A DNA stretch of 64,000 bases from CALDTK01 sp963837005. GTDB taxonomy: Bacteria; Bacteroidota; Bacteroidia; Chitinophagales; Saprospiraceae. The notes under the pieces are model-generated. The model made no database searches. It had not been told where the DNA came from and saw only the letters and a program-made list of their open reading frames with translations. The DNA lies in contig CAWIMC010000013.1 in the NCBI GenBank assembly GCA_963837005.1, forward strand, positions 862,970 to 926,969, given 5' to 3'. Of this stretch, positions 9,033 to 16,754 are shown one piece after another. Position numbers and translations under genes: made by a program. Each line of letters starts with the position of its first letter. The first letter of the stretch is position 1.

Positions 9033-9527
9033 ATGACACTAGACGAAGGAAAGGAGAAGTTTATTCAGACCTGGGGCACGGTGGGCTCGGAGTGGGGCGT
9101 CAACCGGACGATGGCGATGATCCACGCACTGCTGCTCGTGAGCCCGGAGCCGCTCAGCGCCGAGGAAGTGATGGAGCAGCTCAACATCAGCCGGGGCAAC
9201 TCCAACATGAACCTCCGGGCGCTGATTGACTGGGGGCTAGTCTACAAGGCCCTCAAGCCCGGTGAGCGGCGCGACTTCTTCGAGGCCGAGAAGGACATGT
9301 ACAAGGTTATCAAGGCCGTTATCGTGCAGCGCAAGAAGCGTGAGCTAGAGCCGCTGTTGCGGGTGCTCGATGAGTTGGGCAAGGTTGACGGCTCCAGCCC
9401 GGAGGCGCGGCAGTTCGCGGAGGTAATCAAGGACATCAAGCTGTTTAGCGGCAAGGCGGACTCGGCGCTAGATGCGCTCGTGAATTCTAATGCGGACTGG
9501 CTGGTGAGTCGGGTGATGCGCATGTGA
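9033..9527 (+). CDS. GbsR/MarR-family transcriptional regulator
   Basis: The 164-residue protein has the GbsR layout: an N-terminal helix (FIQTWGTVGSEWGVNRTMAMIHALLLVSPEPLSAEEVMEQLNISRGNSNMNLRALIDWGLV), which contains the winged HTH, followed by KPGERRDFFEAEKDMYKV and a C-terminal helical dimerisation part. GbsR-like proteins regulate osmolyte uptake and synthesis in other bacteria; no such target is next to it here, so its regulon cannot be named. It stands alone between gcvT and a secreted protein gene. Confidence 0.85.
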   Translation: MTLDEGKEKFIQTWGTVGSEWGVNRTMAMIHALLLVSPEPLSAEEVMEQLNISRGNSNMNLRALIDWGLVYKALKPGERRDFFEAEKDMYKVIKAVIVQRKKRELEPLLRVLDELGKVDGSSPEARQFAEVIKDIKLFSGKADSALDALVNSNADWLVSRVMRM

Positions 9528-9712
9528 AAAGGGGCGGACCGTTGCTGTACTGGGCCTGAGCCAATCGCAAACCGTCTTTCTACCTGTTCTCTAAGCTCTC
9601 CTTAACGACTTCTCGTAAGCTGGCATTAAACCAGGGGGCAGGGTGTAGCAAAGGCGAGGGCTGTGGCGTCTAGGGAGAGACAAGATTCTCTTACCCTCAA
9701 ACCCACAGCACC

Positions 9713-10498
9713 ATGAAGCTCCTCACCTCCGCCCTCGCTCTCTCGCTCGTCTTAGGTGCCAGCCTCGACGCCAGCGCACAGTACTCCCGCAAAGATTATC
9801 CTAGCTCGCGAACCACTACCGAGCCAACCGCGAGTACCACTACAGCCCCTTCTCGCAACAGTCCACGGACGCGCACCGAGACCCAGGCAACTCCCGCGCC
9901 CGCCGAGGTGTCGGCACGCGAGATACCCCGCTCTACGACCAGCACGACCACGAGTCCGAGTAGGACTAGTCCACGGACATCGACGCGCACCACTACCCGC
10001 ACCACGACCTCTCCTACCCGGCCCACCAGGTACGAAACGCAGCCTACCACCGTCTACCGCCGCACCACCGTCGATCGCCGCCCCCAGCGTCCGGTCGCCT
10101 ACCAGCGAGTGATCTATTATGGCGGCCTCGACCGCGGTGAGCGTCGTAACCTCCAAGCCCGCCTCGAGCGCCGCGCCGAAGAGGTAGGCCAGTGGGACTA
10201 CGAACTCGACGCCTGGGAAGCCGACATCTACGGTCGCGACTACCGCCGCCAGGACCGCTACGATCCGTACTACGGCTACAACACCCAGCGCCTCCTGTCC
10301 GAGCGCGAACTCTGCGACTGGAGCGATCGCCTCGATGATGCAACGCGCATCCTCATCAACCGCGAGCAACGCCTCGCCGATGCCGACGAGCGTCGCTACC
10401 GCAACCCACGCAGCAACAACCGCAGCCGTGGTCGCAGCAACGGCAACCAGAACAACAACGCGAACACTGGCGGTACGTGTCCGCCGAGCTGGAACTAG
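9713..10498 (+). CDS. Secreted Thr/Ser/Pro-rich low-complexity protein
   Basis: The 261-residue protein starts with a good signal peptide (MKLLTSALALSLVLGASLDASAQ). Residues about 30-125 are almost wholly Thr, Ser, Pro and Arg with repeated TTTTSPSRTSPRT-like stretches, followed by a charged helical segment (RNLQARLERRAEEVGQWDYELDAWEADIYG) and an Asn/Arg/Gly-rich tail. No recognised domain; a surface or periplasmic spacer-type protein is possible. A strong terminator follows at 10571-10603. Confidence 0.7.
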   Translation: MKLLTSALALSLVLGASLDASAQYSRKDYPSSRTTTEPTASTTTAPSRNSPRTRTETQATPAPAEVSAREIPRSTTSTTTSPSRTSPRTSTRTTTRTTTSPTRPTRYETQPTTVYRRTTVDRRPQRPVAYQRVIYYGGLDRGERRNLQARLERRAEEVGQWDYELDAWEADIYGRDYRRQDRYDPYYGYNTQRLLSERELCDWSDRLDDATRILINREQRLADADERRYRNPRSNNRSRGRSNGNQNNNANTGGTCPPSWN

Positions 10499-10530
10499 AC
10501 CTAGCTTGCTCTAGGTATCGCTAGATGGTC

Positions 10531-10545
10531 GGCTTTCGCCAAAAC
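10531..10545 (-). repeat. GNRA mini-hairpin, GGC-GAAA-GCC
   Basis: Exact copy on the minus strand, in the intergenic space between the stop codon at 10498 and the terminator at 10571. Confidence 0.85.
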
Positions 10546-10570
10546 GAACCACAAAACCTTCTGTGATCGT

Positions 10571-10603
10571 GCCCCGTCGGCAGTGTGTCGGCGGGGCTTT
10601 TTT
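10571..10603 (+). terminator. Rho-independent terminator
   Basis: Arms 10571-10582 and 10586-10597 pair over 12 bases (two G-U pairs) with loop GTG, then six T residues (10598-10603). It ends the 9713 transcript and lies between convergent genes. Confidence 0.85.
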
Positions 10604-10617
10604 ATGCCTTGTGCAGG

Positions 10618-11391
10618 CTACGCTGGGGGATTGACCTCGGCGAGGAAGGCATCTAGAATTTCGTTGAAACGCGCGGGGTGCTCCATCATCGGAGCGTGAC
10701 CGCAGAGGTCCACCCACTCGAGGCGGGAGTTGGGGAGCAGTTCATGGAACTTCTCGCCGACGAAGGGCGGGGTGACGGTGTCTTGGCGACCCCAGACGAG
10801 GAGGACGGGCTGCTGGATGTTGCCGAGCTTGTCGGTGAGGTTGTGTCGCACGGCGCTCTTCGCCGTCATCACGACGCGCAGCGCCTTTTCGCGGTCGGTG
10901 GTGATGTCGAAGACCTCGTCGATGAGTTCGGTGGTAGCGGTGGCTGGGTCGTAGAAGACGTCGCCGACCTTCTTGTTGATGTAGTCGCGGTCGCCGCGCT
11001 TCGGGAACCCCGACCCCATCGCGCTCTCGAAAAGCCCCGACGAGCCAGTTAGCGTGAGGCTGCGAACGCGCTCAGGACTGCGCAAGGTGTAAAGTTGGGC
11101 GATGTGCCCGCCAAGGCTGTTCCCGAGGAGGTTGAGCTCGGAGAGGTGGCGGGTTTTGGCGAAAGCCGTCACGAAGTCGAGCAGCCCCCCGAGGCCCGTG
11201 TCGCGCAGGGAAAGTTCGTAGACCGGCAACATCGGTACGACGACGTTGTAGCGCTTACCGAAATGCGAGATGATACCCTCGAAGTTGCTCAGCGCTCCAA
11301 AGAGCCCGTGGAGCAGCATCAGCACCGGTCCCTCGCCCCCGCTTTCGATATATCGGAACTTGCCGTCGGTATGGATTTGGTATTCGGGCAT
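10618..11391 (-). CDS. Alpha/beta-fold hydrolase
   Basis: The 257-residue cytoplasmic protein has the oxyanion motif LLHGLFG (residues 27-33), the nucleophile elbow GNSLGG (Ser near 92), an acid in VWGRQDTVTPP and the catalytic His in LCGHAPMMEHPARFNE. These make a complete Ser-Asp-His triad of the MhpC/epoxide-hydrolase-like esterases; the substrate is not predictable. Transcribed convergently with the 9713 gene and sharing its terminator region. A mini-hairpin at 11153-11167 encodes AFAKT just before the strand that leads to the nucleophile. Confidence 0.85.
   Translation of the reverse strand: MPEYQIHTDGKFRYIESGGEGPVLMLLHGLFGALSNFEGIISHFGKRYNVVVPMLPVYELSLRDTGLGGLLDFVTAFAKTRHLSELNLLGNSLGGHIAQLYTLRSPERVRSLTLTGSSGLFESAMGSGFPKRGDRDYINKKVGDVFYDPATATTELIDEVFDITTDREKALRVVMTAKSAVRHNLTDKLGNIQQPVLLVWGRQDTVTPPFVGEKFHELLPNSRLEWVDLCGHAPMMEHPARFNEILDAFLAEVNPPA
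11153..11167 (+). repeat. GNRA mini-hairpin, GGC-GAAA-GCC
   Basis: Exact copy, antisense in the alpha/beta hydrolase gene (AFAKT). Confidence 0.85.
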
Positions 11392-11607
11392 GGGCGGGGT
11401 TTGGCCGGGCCGAAGGTATTCGCTAAGGGCTAACGGCGGGGCGAGTGGCCGGGCGCAGCCACATCATAGTGTCCTTCGTCCGGCGAGTATAGGCCCGAGA
11501 TGTGCGCCTCATGAAGTTATGGTGCGGAATGTGGCTTATGGCGAAGACCAATTGCCGGATAGTTTGTAGGTTTCGGGGTCCTCCCTACGTTTCACTTTTC
11601 ACGACCC

Positions 11608-12105
11608 ATGTCCAACTCATCCGACCGCAAATCTTCTGTCGGCGACACCAATTCTTCGCCGACCCACAACAAACAGGGCATCGTGCGCGACCGCTCCATC
11701 TTCGCAGCGACGCGCTCGACGCTCTCTGAGCAAGGCGAGGCCCAGGTCTCGATTGAGAAGTCGACCTTGCTCCAGCGCATCCCCTCCGCGGCACAGGCCC
11801 TGCGCTACGAGGCGGTGTTGGACGCCTTTAGCCACATGGGCAAAGACGTGATCATCGAAGAGTTTGGCGACTACGCCTCGGCACGCAATCCAGTGCCGTT
11901 TGCCTGTGTACGCCCTGTCGAAGGTGAGCACCTCGAAGTGGGGATTGCCCTGGACGCGAGCGAGGACGAATCGCTCGTCGCCTGTGCCGGACAATGGGCC
12001 AGCGACGCTATTAAGTCGAAGTTCCGTCTAGGCAACAACGAACCCATCAGCGGCGCACAACTCCGCATGATCCGCCTTTCGAGCCGCGCCGTAGCAGAGA
12101 AGTAG
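11608..12105 (+). CDS. Conserved-looking protein of unknown function
   Basis: 165 residues, no signal peptide and no membrane segment. The first 30 residues are polar and probably disordered (SSDRKSSVGDTNSSPTHNKQG); the rest looks globular with alternating helix and strand (LLQRIPSAAQALRYEAVLDAF, VIIEEFGDY, EHLEVGIALDA). I do not recognise the family. Codon use and GC match the neighbours, which supports a real gene. A mini-hairpin starts 8 bases after its stop codon and an inverted-repeat element follows. Confidence 0.6.
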   Translation: MSNSSDRKSSVGDTNSSPTHNKQGIVRDRSIFAATRSTLSEQGEAQVSIEKSTLLQRIPSAAQALRYEAVLDAFSHMGKDVIIEEFGDYASARNPVPFACVRPVEGEHLEVGIALDASEDESLVACAGQWASDAIKSKFRLGNNEPISGAQLRMIRLSSRAVAEK

Positions 12106-12113
12106 GGAGGTAC

Positions 12114-12128
12114 GGCTTTCGCCAAAAC
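12114..12128 (-). repeat. GNRA mini-hairpin, GGC-GAAA-GCC
   Basis: Exact minus-strand copy directly after the stop codon of the 11608 gene. Confidence 0.85.
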
Positions 12129-12174
12129 TTAGAATAGCGAAGAGGCGAAGAGCAGATGAGATGGCTCAAACAAT

Positions 12175-12327
12175 ACTAGGGTTTCCCGGGCTTTAGCCCG
12201 GCCCGAAAGCCGAGGAAATACGATTTCCCGGCCCGAAAGCCGAGGAAATACGATTTCCCGGCCCGTAAACTGAGAAAGAACTTTCGGCTGTTCTGGCGGG
12301 CCGGGCTAAAGCCCGGGAAACCCTAGT
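12175..12327. repeat. 153-bp element with perfect 31-bp terminal inverted repeats and internal 30-bp tandem repeat
   Basis: Arms 12175-12205 and 12297-12327 are perfect inverted complements over 31 bases; each arm also contains a self-complementary CCCGGGCTTTAGCCCGG-type core. Inside, 12201-12230 and 12231-12260 are an identical 30-bp tandem repeat, with a diverged third start at 12261. It lies between the convergent 3' ends of the 11608 gene and the trehalose synthase gene. It could act as a bidirectional terminator and looks like a small non-autonomous (MITE/REP-like) element. Confidence 0.85.
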
Positions 12328-12352
12328 TATGCTCGGCGTCGCGAGGGAAATA

Positions 12353-14026
12353 TTACCCCTTCTTCATCTCCAACAAGTAGGCTCCATAGCCCTGAAGCGT
12401 CAGCAAGTACTTGTCGCTAATGTCTGGAAACTTCGCGCCTCCCATGATCTCGTAGGTCTCTAGACCGGCGTAAGTACTCAGGTCGAGGCTAACAGCGATG
12501 GCGCGCTTGCTGAGGTTGCAGACAACCAGCACGCGCTGGTCTTCGTGCTCACGGATGTAGGCGAGGATCGCCTTGTCGCTTGGCTCGAGCATAACCATCT
12601 TGCCGCGACCGAAGCAGAGGTAGCGCTTGCGCAAACTGATCATCTTGCGCATCCAGTGCAGCATCGAACTCGGGCGCCGCTCCTGGACCTCGACGTTGAT
12701 GGCCTCGTAGGAGAACTCCGGGTCGGTGATGGTCGGAAGGTAGAGCCGCTGCGGGTTGGTCTTCGAGAAGCCCGCGTTGGTGTCGGAGTTCCACTGCATC
12801 GGCGTGCGGACGCCATCCCGGTCGTTGAGATAGACGTTGTCCCCCATGCCGAGTTCGTCGCCGTAGTAGATGACGGGTGTGCCGGGCATCGTGAACAGCA
12901 GGATGTTCATGAGTTGCTGCTTGCGGCGGCTGCCCTCCATGAGGCGCGCGAGGCGCAGGCGGATGCCCATGTTTTGCTTGGCTTCCGGCACGTAGCAGTA
13001 GTGGTCCCACATCCACTGCCGCTCCTCGGGGGTGACCATCTCGAGGGTGAGCTCGTCGTGGTTGCGCAGGAACGTGGCCCACTGGCAGTTCTCGGGGATC
13101 TCAGGTGTACGCTCCAGCACCTTGACGATCTCAGTGCGGTCTTCCTGCGCGAGACCCATGTAGAGCCGCGGCATGAGTGGGAAGTGGTAGTTCATGTGAC
13201 ACTCGTCGCCGTTGCCGAAGTAGGCGGCCGAGTCGGCGGGCATCATGTTGGCCTCCGCAAGCAGGCAGATCTCGCCATTGAACTTCTCATCAACGTGGGC
13301 GCGGAGGCGCTTGAGGAAAGCGTGCGTCGGGTCGAGGTTCTCGCAGGTCGTGCCCTCCTTCTCGAAGAGGTACGGGATGGCGTCGAGTCGGAAGCCGTCT
13401 ACGCCCATGCCGGCCCAGTAGTCGATGACCTCGTAAATGGCCTCCTCGACGGCTGGATTTTCGTAGTTGAGGTCGGGCTGGTGGTGGAAGAACCGGTGCC
13501 AGTAGTACTGCTCGACGTCGGGCTGCCAGCTCCAGTTCGACTCCTCGGTATCGAGGAAGATGATGCGTACGCCGCTGTACTTATCCTTGTTGTCGGACCA
13601 GACGTAGAAGTTGCGCTCCGAACTGCCTTCGGAGGCCTTGATGGCGCGCTGGAACCACGGGTGCTGGTCGGAGGTGTGGTTGATGACCATCTCCATGATG
13701 ATCTTGAGGTCGCGCTTGTGAGCTTCGGCGACGAGTTCTTTGACGTCCTCGGCGGTGCCGTAGTTGGGGTTGACGCCGTAGTAGTCGGAGATGTCGTAGC
13801 CGTCGTCGCGCAGGGGACTCTGGAAGAAGGGCATCACCCACACGGCCGTGACCCCGAGGCTCTTAATGTAGTCGAGCTTCGAGATGAGGCCCTGGATGTC
13901 GCCGTAGCCGTCGTCGTTGCTGTCGCTAAAACTCTTGACGTGGACCTGGTAGATGACGGCGTCCTTGTACCAAAGAGAGGCGTCGGTGGAAGGAGCGGTG
14001 GAGGTGGGGCTGAGGGCGTGCGACAT
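12353..14026 (-). CDS. treS: Trehalose synthase / maltose alpha-D-glucosyltransferase (GH13)
   Basis: 557 residues, the usual size for TreS without a fused maltokinase. The N-terminal WYKDAVIYQVHVKSFSDSNDDGYGDIQG, then VWVMPFFQSPLRDDGYDISDYYGVNPNYGT, MVINHTSDQHPWF, the nucleophile Asp in GVDGFRLDAIPYLFEKEGT, the acid/base Glu in LLAEANMMPAD and the transition-state Asp in FLRNHDELTLE are all present. It interconverts maltose and trehalose in the cytoplasm. Related GH13 enzymes (oligo-1,6-glucosidase) share most motifs, but the EGT and NMMPAD signatures favour TreS. A GH97 alpha-glucosidase gene lies nearby on the same strand. Confidence 0.9.
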   Translation of the reverse strand: MSHALSPTSTAPSTDASLWYKDAVIYQVHVKSFSDSNDDGYGDIQGLISKLDYIKSLGVTAVWVMPFFQSPLRDDGYDISDYYGVNPNYGTAEDVKELVAEAHKRDLKIIMEMVINHTSDQHPWFQRAIKASEGSSERNFYVWSDNKDKYSGVRIIFLDTEESNWSWQPDVEQYYWHRFFHHQPDLNYENPAVEEAIYEVIDYWAGMGVDGFRLDAIPYLFEKEGTTCENLDPTHAFLKRLRAHVDEKFNGEICLLAEANMMPADSAAYFGNGDECHMNYHFPLMPRLYMGLAQEDRTEIVKVLERTPEIPENCQWATFLRNHDELTLEMVTPEERQWMWDHYCYVPEAKQNMGIRLRLARLMEGSRRKQQLMNILLFTMPGTPVIYYGDELGMGDNVYLNDRDGVRTPMQWNSDTNAGFSKTNPQRLYLPTITDPEFSYEAINVEVQERRPSSMLHWMRKMISLRKRYLCFGRGKMVMLEPSDKAILAYIREHEDQRVLVVCNLSKRAIAVSLDLSTYAGLETYEIMGGAKFPDISDKYLLTLQGYGAYLLEMKKG

Positions 14027-14168
14027 AGGTAGTAGTATCGGTGCAAACTACACGCCAGACGTATAGTGTTCATGGGGACTACCAAAAGGGAGGTCGCGAG
14101 CGCGTATCACTGCGCTGTGCGGAGTATCTGAATACGGTAGCCTTGCCATCACCAAAGATTGGCGTCCT

Positions 14169-14579
14169 TTAGCTATTCGCAATGGCCTCTTCGCGCGCCT
14201 CGAGCAGCACTGCGAACTTCTCCTTCGTCATAATCTTGTCGACCACATCGATCACGTCGTCGAAGCTCCGGGCGCGGCTGTGATCGTCGGGATTGAGGGA
14301 CGTGGTCAGCATGTAGACCCTGCTTTGGCTGCGCCACGCGACGGGCAGGGCGCGGTAGCCTTCTAGAAAACCCCACCCATCGAGGTGCGGCATATTGATG
14401 TCGAGAAAGATGAACTCGGGAGGCGCGAGGCCTGAATCGTAGTGGAGCCGTAGGAGCTCTAACGCTTGGTGCCCATTGAGCGCCTCAGAGATGCTGGCCT
14501 TGCTCACCACTTTCGTAATCGCCCGCCGGTGAAGGAAATTGGTGGTCGGATCATCATCGACGAGTAAAACAATACACAT
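14169..14579 (-). CDS. Single-domain response regulator
   Basis: The ATG at 14579 gives 136 residues beginning MCIVLLVDDDPTTNFLHRRAI, a receiver-domain start with the acidic pair. The phosphoacceptor Asp lies in EFIFLDINMPHLDGWGFLE, followed by the Thr/Lys region VYMLTTSLNPDDHSRA. It has no output domain, and resembles the Rcp1-like receivers that partner PAS/bacteriophytochrome-type kinases. It starts 29 bases after the PAS kinase gene ends, so the pair is probably one unit. Confidence 0.85.
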   Translation of the reverse strand: MCIVLLVDDDPTTNFLHRRAITKVVSKASISEALNGHQALELLRLHYDSGLAPPEFIFLDINMPHLDGWGFLEGYRALPVAWRSQSRVYMLTTSLNPDDHSRARSFDDVIDVVDKIMTKEKFAVLLEAREEAIANS

Positions 14580-14607
14580 GCGAGGTAGGAGTGCGTAGCC
14601 TAGGGGG

Positions 14608-16539
14608 CTACCGGAAGTGTTCGGTGAGAACCGTAAAACAAAAACGGCTGCCGACGTGAAGGGTTGATGTGACGGCAATAGTACCGCCGTGGCGCTCAAC
14701 GATCGTCTTGCAGCTCGCGAGTCCGATCCCGGAGCCCGTCGTGTCGTGCGTTTGCTCGCCGACACGTTGGAAGAGTCCGAAGATGCGGTCTTGATCGCTT
14801 TCAGAGATCCCGATACCATTGTCGGTAATGCAAAATTCGTACCCACCCCGCACCGGCTCGCTGGATATTTCTACTATCGGAGCTACGCCAGGCCGGTGGT
14901 AGGTGAGCGCGTTGGCGATCAGGTTTTGGAACAGTTGCCTAAGCTCCATGGCGAGTCCGTACACTGTGCCTAGGTCACTTACGCGAATCTCACCGCCCGT
15001 TTTCTCTCGTAGGGCCTCGACATCGGCGAGCACCTCCGCGATGACCTCGTCGAGGTCTACCTCTTTGAGCTGGCGCGATTTGCTCAGTCGGGAGTAGTCG
15101 AGTAGCCCACGGATCATGTTGTCCATACGGGAGAGGGCCTTTTCCATCGTTGTGATGTAGGCCTGGCCCTGATCGTCGAGTCTCTCGGTGTAGTCCTCAC
15201 GGAGGGCGTCGAGGTAGCCTTTGAGCGTGAGTACGGGCTGGCGAAGGTCGTGGGAGGCGATGTAGGCAAACTGTTCCATCTCGCGGGCCTTGTCCTCGAG
15301 AAAGGCGAGGTGCATGCGGTAGGCCTCTTCTGACTTCGCGGTGGTGATGTCGACGATCTGTGCGAGGTAGGTCGCGACGGCTCCTTCCTCGTCGCGGACG
15401 ATGGCGATGCTTACGTCTGCCCATACGGTCTGGCCAGCAGCCCCGAGGTAGCGTTGCTCGTATCGGACCTGGTTGTTTTGCCGCGCATTTAAGCTCGCTA
15501 TCCGCGCCTCGTCGGCGGCTATATCGCCTGGGTGCGTAAAATGGGTGAAGTGTTTGCCGAGGATCTCGGCGCTGGTATATCCGAGCATCCGACTAAAACT
15601 GGCGCTGATGCGCTCGATCACCCCTTCTGAGTTCGCGATCACCATCCCGTTAGGGGCGAGCTTGAAGCTGTTGCTGAGGAGAGCCTCGCTTCGGGCGAGT
15701 TCGAGGTCGCGCAGGCGCTGCTCGTGGACATCCTGAAAGCTCCCGAGGATGCGGACAGACTTCCCGCGATAGCGTTCCGCGTGCCCGATCGCACGCACCC
15801 AGCGAAAGTTTCCCTTCGCGGTAACGATCTCGAAGAGTTCATCCCAAGGGGTGCCATGCTCCATACACTGCGCGATCACGACCTGGATCCGTTCGCGGGA
15901 GTAGCCCTCGCGGTAGAAGTCGATCCCGGTCTCGAGTTTCGGCTCGTAGCTCGCATCCTCTATCTCGTGGATCAGCCGTGTCACGGGGCTCCAGTAGATC
16001 TTGCCTGTGGTCACATCCCAACTCCAGGCCCCGATGCGGGCAGCGGTGTTGGTCTCGTTGAGCAAGATTTCGAGCTGCCGCTCGCGGCTCAGGTCCTTGT
16101 GGATGCCGATGAGGCGATTGGGGGTCGCGCTGTGGTAGTGCGCCGCCACAGCGTAGGTCTCGGTGACGATTTCGAAGCCGTGCGCGTGGCGCAGGCGCAT
16201 CAATTGCTTCACGGGAGGTTCGTCGCAGGCGACGTGCTGCTCCACGGCGCTCTTGAAACTGCGGAGATCTTCAACGTTGGCGACAGTCTGCCAGTCGCCG
16301 CCCTTCGGGATCGTCTCCGGGGAGTCATAGCCGAGGATGCTCCAGAAGCGCGGACTCACATACTGCCGCGTGGGATCGGCGAGGTCGTACAAGAACATCG
16401 CGTCCACAGCCGCCTCTTCCAGCTGCGCGAAGACGGCTTGGTCCCCGCTCAAGATCTCCTGCAGCTGAGCCGCGAGGGCGTTGGGTGCCGCGGCATTCGG
16501 TGAAGGGGTGGCGGCCTGGTCTGAGATAACTGAATCCAT
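14608..16539 (-). CDS. Multi-PAS sensor histidine kinase
   Basis: The ATG at 16539 (MDSVISDQ) gives 643 residues without transmembrane helices. Three PAS domains run from about 45-160, 165-290 and 300-410 (for example APNGMVIANSEGVIERISASFSRMLGYTSAEILGK). The HisKA box is FAYIASHDLRQPVLTLKGYLDAL with the phosphorylated His, followed by an HATPase with N box LFQNLIANALTYH, DNGIGI and GSGIGLASCKTIVERHGG. It is a soluble light/redox-type sensor kinase, paired with the receiver just downstream. Confidence 0.88.
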   Translation of the reverse strand: MDSVISDQAATPSPNAAAPNALAAQLQEILSGDQAVFAQLEEAAVDAMFLYDLADPTRQYVSPRFWSILGYDSPETIPKGGDWQTVANVEDLRSFKSAVEQHVACDEPPVKQLMRLRHAHGFEIVTETYAVAAHYHSATPNRLIGIHKDLSRERQLEILLNETNTAARIGAWSWDVTTGKIYWSPVTRLIHEIEDASYEPKLETGIDFYREGYSRERIQVVIAQCMEHGTPWDELFEIVTAKGNFRWVRAIGHAERYRGKSVRILGSFQDVHEQRLRDLELARSEALLSNSFKLAPNGMVIANSEGVIERISASFSRMLGYTSAEILGKHFTHFTHPGDIAADEARIASLNARQNNQVRYEQRYLGAAGQTVWADVSIAIVRDEEGAVATYLAQIVDITTAKSEEAYRMHLAFLEDKAREMEQFAYIASHDLRQPVLTLKGYLDALREDYTERLDDQGQAYITTMEKALSRMDNMIRGLLDYSRLSKSRQLKEVDLDEVIAEVLADVEALREKTGGEIRVSDLGTVYGLAMELRQLFQNLIANALTYHRPGVAPIVEISSEPVRGGYEFCITDNGIGISESDQDRIFGLFQRVGEQTHDTTGSGIGLASCKTIVERHGGTIAVTSTLHVGSRFCFTVLTEHFR

Positions 16540-16625
16540 GGCAATGGCAGCCGCAACTACGGAATCGCGGGGGTGTTCGGTCGGCGAAAAGTTCACGCCC
16601 TGTTGAGGAAAGCCGGGGGTATGTT

Positions 16626-16700
16626 GTTCTGCCGAAAGGCGTCTGATCAATACATGTAAGAAAGTGGCAAGTTTAAGCCACAGTAGCCTTTCGGCAAAAC
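16626..16700. repeat. Inverted pair of GCC/GGC-class mini-hairpins
   Basis: GTTCTGCCGAAAGGC at 16626-16640 (one T changed to C) faces the strict copy 16686-16700 on the opposite strand. Between them is a further small hairpin (GTGGC/GCCAC). The pair follows the GH97 gene's 3' end and precedes the kinase start, so a terminator role for the GH97 transcript is plausible. Confidence 0.7.
16686..16700 (-). repeat. GNRA mini-hairpin, GCC-GAAA-GGC
   Basis: Strict swapped-stem copy, intergenic, the right arm of the inverted pair 16626-16700. Confidence 0.8.
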
Positions 16701-16754
16701 AAACCAGCCCCGGACATCACCTCCGTGATCCTGATAATTATCCCAAAGCAGGTG

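Noticed and set aside
12201..12260. 30-bp direct repeats considered as a CRISPR array
   Set aside because: The two units are directly adjacent with no spacers and are enclosed in an inverted-repeat element; no cas genes in the window.
12545..14032. 495-codon open frame opposite trehalose synthase
   Set aside because: It mirrors the codon pattern of treS on the other strand; valine/aspartate-rich shadow translation with no family features, typical of GC-rich coding DNA.
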